Assembly: GCF_001426665.1 (NCBI RefSeq)
Contig: NZ_LMEY01000010.1
Coordinates: 1 to 60,449 of the forward strand
Source of the DNA: Rhizobium sp. Root1334
GTDB taxonomy: Bacteria; Pseudomonadota; Alphaproteobacteria; Rhizobiales; Rhizobiaceae
Length of the DNA stretch: 60,449 nucleotides
Reading direction: 5' to 3'
The notes under the pieces were generated by a model. The model was not told where the DNA came from and did no database searches. It saw only the letters and a list, made by a program, of their open reading frames with translations. This document shows positions 37,225-44,893 of the stretch, piece after piece. A program made the translations under genes and the position numbers. Position 1 is the stretch's first letter. Each line of letters begins with the position of its first letter.

Positions 37225-37473
37225 TCAGTTCTGCCGGAGAATGCCAGCGTCACGCGCAGCGAATTCAAATGCAGCGCGGGCTTCGGCGTTCGTGTTTGTT
37301 CCCGCCAGAGCACCCAGGCACGCGCGCCGGGCATTGGCATGGCTGGCTCCTTTGCCCTCCGGCCATTGCGACAACAGGTAGGCGAGAGCCTGGCGCGGAT
37401 TTCGGACGACGTCAAAATGATCCTCGCACTCTTTTTTTACCTCGACGTTTGCATCCCAAATCGTTGTGTTCAT
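37225..37473 (-). CDS. DUF982 protein
   Basis: An 82-residue protein with AAGGAG six bases before the ATG at 37473. The NPRQALAYLLSQWPEGKG and GNTNAEARAAFEFAA-like blocks (here GTNTNAEARAAFEFAARDAG) define DUF982, common as many small paralogues in rhizobia. Function is unknown. Confidence 0.82.
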   Translation of the reverse strand: MNTTIWDANVEVKKECEDHFDVVRNPRQALAYLLSQWPEGKGASHANARRACLGALAGTNTNAEARAAFEFAARDAGILRQN

Positions 37474-37676
37474 AAAACACTCCTTTATCCAGTTGCTTCC
37501 AGCATAGTTAGCTCGGCGCCTCACGAGACTCGTAGAGCGTGTTTCATCGTCGCCATGAACGCCGGTTTCGGATTCCGGAGACATCGTCCGTTACATGGAC
37601 AAATGCAAATCGGTAGACGCTTTGAGACTGCCGGCCTTTTGGATTGATACCAGGTCCACGATGCGAACCCTGACTT

Positions 37677-38012
37677 CTAGGTTTCAGGGAGATGTCGCTC
37701 ACGCCTCAAAGAAGTTTGCAGAGAAGGTACCCCGACAATTGACGACCGTGTTAGAAGGGTCGAACGTTCGATTTGGCCATCATAATATGGCTGGGGCGCC
37801 ATGTTCATTGGATCTTCCGGATCCAGACCTCCGGCAAAGCCGAGGCGCAATCTCATAAGTACTTCTTGCATGGCCTGCACCGTCTCGACCGACTCCCACC
37901 CTTTTCTTGTCGCTTCGGCGATGATCTCCTGCATAATGCGTTCTATGCACTCCTGAAATTGCAGGTCACGATCCGGATGGTTTTCGCATAGTTTCGGGGC
38001 TTCGATATGCAT
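37677..38012 (-). CDS. Hypothetical protein, 111 residues, paralogue of 26823-27032
   Basis: AAGGAGG is five bases before the ATG at 38012. The core (QECIERIMQEIIAEATRKGW, then VETVQAMQEVLMRLR) parallels that of the 69-residue protein at 26823. This copy has a longer C-terminal tail containing DPEDPMNMAPQPYYDG. No membrane or signal sequence. Function unknown. Confidence 0.62.
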   Translation of the reverse strand: MHIEAPKLCENHPDRDLQFQECIERIMQEIIAEATRKGWESVETVQAMQEVLMRLRLGFAGGLDPEDPMNMAPQPYYDGQIERSTLLTRSSIVGVPSLQTSLRRERHLPET

Positions 38013-38173
38013 GTGTTCCTCCTTGAATTCTAAGGGGTCAATCCTGTTCCCTCGCCGACTGGGTAAAATACCTTTGGTGGACGGTGCCCGTCCTGCAGCG
38101 CAGGTTACGGACACCGAGCATTCCGTTCCATCTCAAGGGAATGTTTCGCGGTTGCCTCCGGTAAAATGCCTCC

Positions 38174-40147
38174 CTAATTCTGGGCTACGGGACGCACAAG
38201 CGGCGTGACGCGACGGACTGTCACCCGGCGGTTCTGTTGTTCGGCTTCCTCTGTGCGGACCTTGAGGAAGCGCTCGCCATAACCTTGCGTCACCAGGTTT
38301 TCAGCCGGGATGTCGTAGACTTCGGTCAGCAGAGAGGCGACCGATTCGGCACGTTCGTCCGAGAGTACAAGGTTCGGCTCGTTGCCACCGACCGCATCGG
38401 TATGACCTTCGATGAAAAAGGTTTCACCGGGATCTTTCTTGATCACCTGCAGCATCGCGTCTGCAACTTTCCGCAGGGTGTTCGCCTGCGACATTGGCAC
38501 TTCGGCGCTGCCCGTGGCAAAGGTGATTGTATCAAGATCGATACGACGCACTTTGTCACGGATACGGGCGGAGTTTCTCACCTCATCGATCGAGTAAGTG
38601 CGCTCGACTTGTTCCACCGGCGGCTCCGCAAGGAAGTCATAGTAGTCACGATCGGGCTCGCTCGACGTGTCGATGATGTAGTCGCGAACCGGCACGCGCA
38701 GGCGCATCGGGGGCAGGTCCAGGCCGACATCGTAAAGTGGCGGACGTGGATCGTTGTCGGTCTCGGGCGCATAGATCATCAGATACTCGCGTCCGTCCTG
38801 ATCGATGCGTGAACGCTGCATGATATCGCCGTAGCGATTATAGATCGTCACGATGCGAATACCGTTTGGCCGTTGGATGACCTCGCGGGACCGCCCGCGT
38901 GAGAGTTCTTCATAATAGGTTTCCCGGGCGTTGAGGCGTAGGCGCGGACGGTCGTCGCCCCGCACGATGATCTGGTCGCCAAAATCGAGAACCACCCTGT
39001 TGTCGCGGCTGTCGTTAATCCGCGGCGGGCGGCCGTCGTTGCCGGTAAAGGCATCAATCAAGTCTTTTGCGTTGAATTCCGGAACGCCATCGACACGGCG
39101 ACCTTCTTCCTTGATGTTTCCGTCCAATTCCTCGCGGCTTGGACTACGGTCATTGAGGCGCGACTGAGCTTCCTCATCCGATTTCGGAACCTCGACATTC
39201 TCTTCCTCTGCGCGGGCTCGCTCACGCTGCTTGCGGCGCGTTTCGCGGGCATCGCCGTCGGCGTTGTCGGCATCCTTGTCGCTGTCGAGAACAGCGGCAC
39301 CGTTGTCGACGGGCAGCACAATCGTATCGTCGGAAGCTGCGGGATCGCGGGCAACTTTCTGCTTTTCTTCATTGCTGCGCGGATCGACGAGGTCCGGGAT
39401 AGGCTTGGGGCGAGTCTCAGTCGCATCGGCATCAATTGCCGGGCGCAGATCGCCTTCAGCCACCGGCTGCTGTCCGTCTTCTTGTTTGGCCGGGGCTTTC
39501 TGCTCGGCGCGAATACGGCGGTTTTCTTCGGCAGCCTTCTGAGCAGCCTCCTTCTCACTGGAAGGCTGAGCATCCTTCTGTTGCTGGCCTTCTGCATCCT
39601 GGCGCTTCTGGCGCTCGGGACGTGCCGTCGCCCGTTCCTTTGCAGTCTTGGCCGCCTCGTCATCGGCTGCAGGCCGGGGTTCCTCCTGCTGTCGCCGGTC
39701 GGTATTTTGAGACTTCGCGCGCTCAGCAGGCGCCTTGGCCTTCTCATCAGCTGCCTTGCCTACGTCGTTCTCGCCGGAGGACTGGATTTCTTCCTGCTGT
39801 TGCTGTTCCGCCCGCTCGCGCTTGTTCCGCTCGGCACGGCTCGGTTGTTCTTCTTCAGGCGGCTGTGCTTCCTGCTGCTGCTCGGGCCGCTGGCGCTTTT
39901 TGGGCTCAGCGCGGCTCGGCTCACCGTCCTCGGCAGCCGGCTCCTCTTGGGACTGTTCGGCACCTTGCTTGCGCTTCTTGCGCAACAGTTCCTCCGGTGC
40001 CTGTTCACCGCCGTCCTTTGAGATGCCGCCTTCCTGCGCGACTTCAAACGGCTTCATCAGGCTGTCTGCTAGAGCAGGCTGGACCCCGACAGACATCATC
40101 AGCATCGGAAATGCGACGGTCGCAAAAAGTCTGGATCGAATGGTCAT
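38174..40147 (-). CDS. OmpA-family outer-membrane/peptidoglycan-binding protein
   Basis: A 657-residue exported protein. The start at 40147 follows AAGGAA; a signal peptide ends near PALADS. Residues about 40-330 are very rich in Glu, Gln, Lys, Arg and Ala with RAEQ/RKRQ repeats, a long charged coiled-coil or disordered region. A beta-rich region (ARETYYEEL, IVTIYNRYGDIMQRSRID) precedes the C-terminal OmpA domain (FIEGHTDAVGGNEPNLVLSDERAESV), which binds peptidoglycan. A related 3' fragment lies at 37013. Confidence 0.88.
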   Translation of the reverse strand: MTIRSRLFATVAFPMLMMSVGVQPALADSLMKPFEVAQEGGISKDGGEQAPEELLRKKRKQGAEQSQEEPAAEDGEPSRAEPKKRQRPEQQQEAQPPEEEQPSRAERNKRERAEQQQQEEIQSSGENDVGKAADEKAKAPAERAKSQNTDRRQQEEPRPAADDEAAKTAKERATARPERQKRQDAEGQQQKDAQPSSEKEAAQKAAEENRRIRAEQKAPAKQEDGQQPVAEGDLRPAIDADATETRPKPIPDLVDPRSNEEKQKVARDPAASDDTIVLPVDNGAAVLDSDKDADNADGDARETRRKQRERARAEEENVEVPKSDEEAQSRLNDRSPSREELDGNIKEEGRRVDGVPEFNAKDLIDAFTGNDGRPPRINDSRDNRVVLDFGDQIIVRGDDRPRLRLNARETYYEELSRGRSREVIQRPNGIRIVTIYNRYGDIMQRSRIDQDGREYLMIYAPETDNDPRPPLYDVGLDLPPMRLRVPVRDYIIDTSSEPDRDYYDFLAEPPVEQVERTYSIDEVRNSARIRDKVRRIDLDTITFATGSAEVPMSQANTLRKVADAMLQVIKKDPGETFFIEGHTDAVGGNEPNLVLSDERAESVASLLTEVYDIPAENLVTQGYGERFLKVRTEEAEQQNRRVTVRRVTPLVRPVAQN

Positions 40148-40458
40148 TATATTTCCTTCTTCAGAGGTTTGGTTAAGACCACAGGCCTTCAGCCTTCTTC
40201 GTTCGTGATCCTTGAAAATATCCTGCGTTGACAAAGCTCACCCACGATTGGCGGCATCCAACGCTCGCGATCAATCTCGTGGTGACGGGAAACACCCAGG
40301 TGTGTCGATAACCGCGCACCGACTTCGAGGCTAAATGTCGGAGAAGACGAGCACCGATTAACGCGTCAGCAGCACGGGGTCCGGAATCTCTTTGTTACGC
40401 ATTCCACGGCCGGAATTCATTCCCCGGCCGTTCCTCGTCTTTTGCAGATTGATGCTGT
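40148..40458. other. Intergenic region upstream of the OmpA-like gene
   Basis: About 310 bases. A hairpin ACGGCCGG/CCGGCCGT at 40406-40431 follows the BA14K gene and could end it, though no T tract is present. No supported gene. Confidence 0.4.
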
Positions 40459-40908
40459 TCAATATGGGGAATTGCACAGGCGCCTCGGCCCGTTGTAGGG
40501 CTGATAAGTGTTGTCGTAGGCTCGGTAGCTGCGGTAACGATTGGCGCACCACTCCACATGACTGCCTCCGTATCGCACCGGCCGATCTGCAACCGCTCCA
40601 CCTATAATGGCGCCGGCGGCAAATGCACCCAGCGGAAACCATGCGCCGTTATATCGACGATACCCGCGGCGACGTTCGTAATATCCACGGTGGCCGTTGT
40701 AGTAAGCCTCATTCCCACGCCGGTAAAATCCGTCGCGTCTGCGCCAGTCACCATCGCGTCGGCGATATTGTACGACTTCAACATCTTGCCCGAGTTGAGC
40801 GATTTGAGTGTACCGAGGTCCCGTAAAAGCTTCTGCGGGCGCGAATGAGGTCGCGAACATTGCGACCGAAAGCGCGAGGGGCGCGATATTCAAACCTAAT
40901 ATTTGCAT
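40459..40908 (-). CDS. BA14K-family exported protein
   Basis: A 149-residue protein with a signal peptide (cleavage near AEAFTG), an Arg/Tyr/Gly-rich middle ([17 protein letters not shown]), a Gly/Ala hydrophobic segment, and a C-terminal BA14K domain ([20 protein letters not shown] then a final Cys). BA14K proteins are exported and immunoreactive in Brucella, with lectin-like activity reported. The paired motif lies 84-117 bases upstream. Confidence 0.85.
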   Translation of the reverse strand: MQILGLNIAPLALSVAMFATSFAPAEAFTGPRYTQIAQLGQDVEVVQYRRRDGDWRRRDGFYRRGNEAYYNGHRGYYERRRGYRRYNGAWFPLGAFAAGAIIGGAVADRPVRYGGSHVEWCANRYRSYRAYDNTYQPYNGPRRLCNSPY

Positions 40909-40991
40909 CGTTTTAGCCTTTCAATATGCCGTTTACTTCACCGCCACTTGAACGACCCACCTCCGCCTATGTTCCGTAAATCCAGCGTCCG

Positions 40992-41025
40992 GGACCTTTG
41001 CGCTTCCGACACAAGACCTTAGTCC
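40992..41025 (+). promoter_or_regulatory. Bipartite operator-like motif, copy 6
   Basis: GGACCTTTGC (40992-41001) and AGACCTTAGTCC (41014-41025) are separated by 12 bases. Orientation is opposite to the other bipartite copies; it lies between the divergent BA14K and penicillin-binding protein genes. Confidence 0.58.
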
Positions 41026-41187
41026 GGTGTGGCATCGACCGATGCCCGCTACCTGGTAATCGCCGGGCTCGACCCGAGCCGAAACGAATCCCGCGTTGGT
41101 CACGAAAAAAGATCATGGCAGAACTGCATGCCTTCCCTCACGCGCATTAGGCACTAGATTGGATGAGGAGACATGAAAGCGATATGA

Positions 41188-43533
41188 ATGCCCGGCACCG
41201 AGGACGATTCAAAGCCAAAACGTGGTCGCGGAGCGCCTGACTCCGGGAAGGCGGATACTCCGCAAACAGGTCCTGATGAAGCCGAAAAGTCGCAGCCCGC
41301 GAACGTTGAGGTATCTGCGCAACCAACCGATGCAGTCATCCTTTCCACCGCGAAAGAGGATCTGGGGCCACCCTTTGGACGAAGCCGGCCAGCAGTTCAG
41401 CAACTCGCATCTGCACTGCGCCATGATGTTGGGACGATATGGCGGCGCACGACGGCTTGGCTTTTACACGCGTTAAGAAATCTCAAGGAACAATCTCAGA
41501 ATCTCAATACCTCGCGGCCGGGCCTGAGACGTGAAGTTTTCTTGTCACGCCTTTCGGTACGTCCAGCAAAGATACGGGCTCTGCTTCCCGTAAAACTGTC
41601 CTTCAAGAAGCTTTTCAAACGCGTGAGATGGCGCTCCTGGCGCGCTATTTCGACGTTGGTTTTGCTAGGCTTTCTTTTGGTTTCGGCCAGCCTTCTATTC
41701 CTGGCGCTGAAGGACGTCCCGTGGCGGGAAATAGCCGATGGAACTCTGAAGCCAACCACCGTGCTCGTGACCGCGGACGGGCAGCCATTAGTGCGGCAGG
41801 GTCCTTTCCAGGGACCGCTGGCACGATACGCACAGTTTCCGCCACACCTGGTCGATGCTGTTCTCTCAATTGAGGATCGGCGGTTTCTGGATCATTATGG
41901 TATAGATCTAAGGGGCATCTCACGCGCGTTAGTCAGAAATTTCCAGGCCGGTGAGGTCGTGCAAGGCGGCAGCACGATTACCCAGCAACTGATCAAGATC
42001 CTTTACCTGGAAAGCGACCGGACACTGAAGCGCAAGATACAGGAGGTGGTTATCGCCTTCTGGCTGGAATGGAAACTGGGCAAACGAGAGATCCTTACCC
42101 GATACTTGAATTCTGTTTATCTTGGTGCTGGCGCGACTGGGATGCCTGCTGCCGCACGAATCTATTTCGACAAGGATATCGAAGCCCTCGATATCAGGGA
42201 GTCCGCCATGTTGGCAGGTCTTTTGAAGGCACCGAGCCAGCTAAACCCGATCGATAATTTCGACGGCGCCCGGCAACGGACGACAACCGTGCTAGACGCG
42301 ATGGTGGAAAATGGCAAACTGAAGCCAGATGTGGCCAAGGCGGCGAAGGCCGAATTTGCTGCGCTCCATGTCACCGCTCCGACGCCTCGCGCGGGCAGTT
42401 GGTTTGCCGATTGGGTCTCAGGACAGGCGCGTGAAATAGCAGGTCCGTCCCCCGGCTCGATGACGGTCCGGACGACACTGATACCCCGTCTGCAGCAAGC
42501 CGCAGAAGCCGCAGTAAAACGCGCCCTTGATGAAGAGGGAGTGACGCGCGGGGTATCGCAGGCCGCGTTGGTCGCAATGACGCCCGATGGAGCAGTTGTC
42601 GCGATGGTGGGCGGACGCGACTATAAAGCCAGCCAGTTTAACCGCGCTGTCGCCGCCATGCGGCAGCCAGGGTCTACGTTCAAGCTATTCGTATTCTATG
42701 CAGCCTTGAAAAAGGGCTTCACTCTCGGTGATCGGATTGACGATCGCCCAATCGAGATCGATGGCTGGTCGCCGGAAAACTCGAGCGGCAGATATCGTGG
42801 CCGCGTAACCCTTGCGGAAGCCTTCGCTCGTTCCCTCAACGCCGCCACCGTTGCCCTAGCACAAGAGGTCGGAATCGATAACGTCGCAGCCGCAGCCAAG
42901 GAACTCGGAATTGATGCAGTTCTGGCCAAAGGTCCAGCACTTGCTCTGGGCGCCTCGGAGGTCAATCTGCTTGACCTGACAGGAGCCTACGCATCCGTGC
43001 GCGCCGGACGTTCCCCGATTGTACCTTGGGGCGTCATCGATTTTCAGGCGGAAGCGCAGCCGCGCGCTTTCCGTATCGGACCACAGATCAAACCTTCGGT
43101 GGATATTTCCCAGTACCAGCAGTACCTGGTCACGTTGCTCCAGTTGGTCGTGGAACGAGGCACGGGACGTGTGGCATCCCCGGGCGTCTTTGCAGCTGGC
43201 AAGACAGGCACCAGTCAGAACAATAGGGATGCGTGGTTTGTCGGATTCACGGAGCCACTGGTTGCAGGTGTTTGGGTGGGCAACGACGATGGAGGGCCAA
43301 TGAAGGGCGTCACCGGTGGCGACCTTCCCGCTCGGATATGGAGGGAATTCATGCAAGTCGGCCTTGCGGAGCCGAGAACAAACCCCGACCTCGGGACGGG
43401 TGATATCACCGGCGGAAACGAAGAAGCGCAGTCGTGTAATATTCCCGCCTGCTCACAAAACTATCGCTCGTTCCGCGTTTCAGACTGCAGCTATCAGCCG
43501 TATCGAGGACCAAGGCAAATCTGCGAGAAATAA
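41188..43533 (+). CDS. Class A penicillin-binding protein with BA14K-like tail
   Basis: A 781-residue bifunctional peptidoglycan synthase. A cytoplasmic N-terminus (1-150) leads to a membrane helix (about 153-174); the glycosyltransferase domain has Glu229 in SIEDRRF and GGSTITQQL; the transpeptidase domain has Ser496-x2-Lys499 (GSTFK), SLN at 549-551 and KTGTSQ. The last 30 residues, CNIPACSQNYRSFR with SYQPYRGPRQIC, resemble the C-terminus of the BA14K protein encoded next door. The ATG at 41188 directly follows the stop of a four-codon frame (ATG AAA GCG ATA TGA at 41173) that has the better ribosome site, AGGAG. Confidence 0.9.
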   Translation: MPGTEDDSKPKRGRGAPDSGKADTPQTGPDEAEKSQPANVEVSAQPTDAVILSTAKEDLGPPFGRSRPAVQQLASALRHDVGTIWRRTTAWLLHALRNLKEQSQNLNTSRPGLRREVFLSRLSVRPAKIRALLPVKLSFKKLFKRVRWRSWRAISTLVLLGFLLVSASLLFLALKDVPWREIADGTLKPTTVLVTADGQPLVRQGPFQGPLARYAQFPPHLVDAVLSIEDRRFLDHYGIDLRGISRALVRNFQAGEVVQGGSTITQQLIKILYLESDRTLKRKIQEVVIAFWLEWKLGKREILTRYLNSVYLGAGATGMPAAARIYFDKDIEALDIRESAMLAGLLKAPSQLNPIDNFDGARQRTTTVLDAMVENGKLKPDVAKAAKAEFAALHVTAPTPRAGSWFADWVSGQAREIAGPSPGSMTVRTTLIPRLQQAAEAAVKRALDEEGVTRGVSQAALVAMTPDGAVVAMVGGRDYKASQFNRAVAAMRQPGSTFKLFVFYAALKKGFTLGDRIDDRPIEIDGWSPENSSGRYRGRVTLAEAFARSLNAATVALAQEVGIDNVAAAAKELGIDAVLAKGPALALGASEVNLLDLTGAYASVRAGRSPIVPWGVIDFQAEAQPRAFRIGPQIKPSVDISQYQQYLVTLLQLVVERGTGRVASPGVFAAGKTGTSQNNRDAWFVGFTEPLVAGVWVGNDDGGPMKGVTGGDLPARIWREFMQVGLAEPRTNPDLGTGDITGGNEEAQSCNIPACSQNYRSFRVSDCSYQPYRGPRQICEK

Positions 43534-43959
43534 CGTTGTGGCGATTACAAATGCACACGCACAATTTCGTCCACCAGCCCACCTTTCGAGATCCGTGGGC
43601 ACTGGACATGGCGGAAAAATTTGGCCCGTGGAGAGATACGAAGACTCGAACCCCCAAACCTCGTTTTCAACGCCGGAGTAAAAACCGGCCAGGCGGCAGA
43701 GCAAAACCAGGCCCCTTTCGGCGCTCGCATGAGACCTCCAAGAGGAGGCGGAAAACGCCGAAGCCATGATGCATGGACAGCACGCGACGTCAACGATGGA
43801 TCACATGGGCTGCGGCGGTTCTGGTTCGACGCTTGCAGAAGTGGCAGACCGAGTTTGTGTCAAACGCCGTCATCGTGCTGCTTTCGATCTTCCCGAGTTC
43901 AAACGCTCACCGAATCCAGGCCACCAGCAGCGCACGGGAAGAAAGGAAGTTCGCGGGCA
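43534..43959. other. Intergenic region with tRNA-like 3' fragment
   Basis: No supported gene. On the minus strand about 43628-43660 there is a T-arm-like stretch (GGGGG TTCGAGT CTTCG) followed by TCTCTCCAC. It resembles the 3' end of a serine-type tRNA, but no complete tRNA can be folded. Confidence 0.3.
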
Positions 43960-44265
43960 TCACCGTTTCTCACTGGCTCGTGTGATCCGCGCGATCTCAG
44001 CCAACACTTCATCAGTCGATGGTGGCGGTTCATTCACGGTGGGGTCAAGGGCGGGTGTAGTGTCCGCACCTAACTTTCGTCGACGCCGTTCTTCCCGAAC
44101 ACCCTCGTACAGCCTACGCATTTCCATCATGTCGATTTCGCGGTGGACCCAAAGTTCCGCCAGCGACAAGAATTCGGCGTCATCCTCGATCGGGCGTCCA
44201 GCGATGCCCTCGCTGATGATCAGCTTTTGGATCGTTGACCGACGGCTTTCTATGCTCACGGATAC
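43960..44265 (-). CDS. Hypothetical protein, 101 residues
   Basis: A GTG start at 44265 with GAGG five bases upstream. The product is a charged helical protein (AELWVHREIDMMEMRRLYEG, REERRRRKLG) with a Pro-rich linker and a final helix. The longer open frame reaches back into the DUF892 remnant, so the GTG is preferred. Not recognised. Confidence 0.5.
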   Translation of the reverse strand, partial: VSVSIESRRSTIQKLIISEGIAGRPIEDDAEFLSLAELWVHREIDMMEMRRLYEGVREERRRRKLGADTTPALDPTVNEPPPSTDEVLAEIARITRASEKR

Positions 44266-44334
44266 CTCACAGACAAAAAGGCTCGCCCGGGCGGGCCTTG
44301 CGCTTCCATTGTACGATAAAGTATCAAGCGATTT

Positions 44335-44691
44335 TCTTTTATGCACCCTTCGGTTCGCAGAAGCTTCGCCCAGTCGGGTGAGGATTGCATCGGTCGCAAG
44401 GTCCTCTTGCAGATTGTCATCGTGCAGCGCGATGGCTTCGGTGTAGCCAACAGCTCTGCCCTAGTTGAAAGTGCCGTAGCGGGCGAACTCGTAGTGCTCA
44501 ACAGCCTGTGCCGAGGAAATTAGGCCAGCATCGAGCGCGAGCCTTTGTATTCTTCCATGATCTCTTCGCCCTCGGCGATGATGCCCTGAATCGTTTCGCA
44601 GGTTTTACCGCCGGCTGCCTTGACGACGATTTCGAACACCTGCTGCCTTGAGGGTGTTGAGGAACAGGTCGTCGAGTGTCTTCTCAGCCAT
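44335..44691 (-). pseudogene. DUF892 (YciE/YciF ferritin-like) pseudogene
   Basis: From the ATG at 44691 (AGGAG upstream) the frame reads MAEKTLDDLFLNTLKAA, the family start. It then jumps by deletion and frameshift to QQVFEIVVKAAGGKTCETIQ and IIAEGEEIMEEYKG. A further frame change gives LDAGLISSAQAVEHYEFARYG, and a stop follows. Roughly 45 central residues, including the first half of the ferritin-like helix bundle, are missing. Confidence 0.78.
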
Positions 44692-44893
44692 GTGGTTCTC
44701 CTGTTGGGTGTTGGTTTCCACTGAGAACTGCCCCGCGTGAAAACCAACAAACGGCGACCGAGGCAGCCAGCGATGAGATGACGGATATCTTGCAGCTCGA
44801 AGACGAAAATCAATGACTGCGCTGTTTTTCCGTCTGTGGTGGGAAGACCGTCCAGAACGCTAGAATCGACCTTTGCGGTGGCGCGATGTCGCG

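Noticed and set aside
43621..44073. Open frames on the plus strand around the tRNA-like fragment
   Set aside because: No ribosome sites, no hydrophobic core, and they overlap the better-supported gene at 43960-44265.
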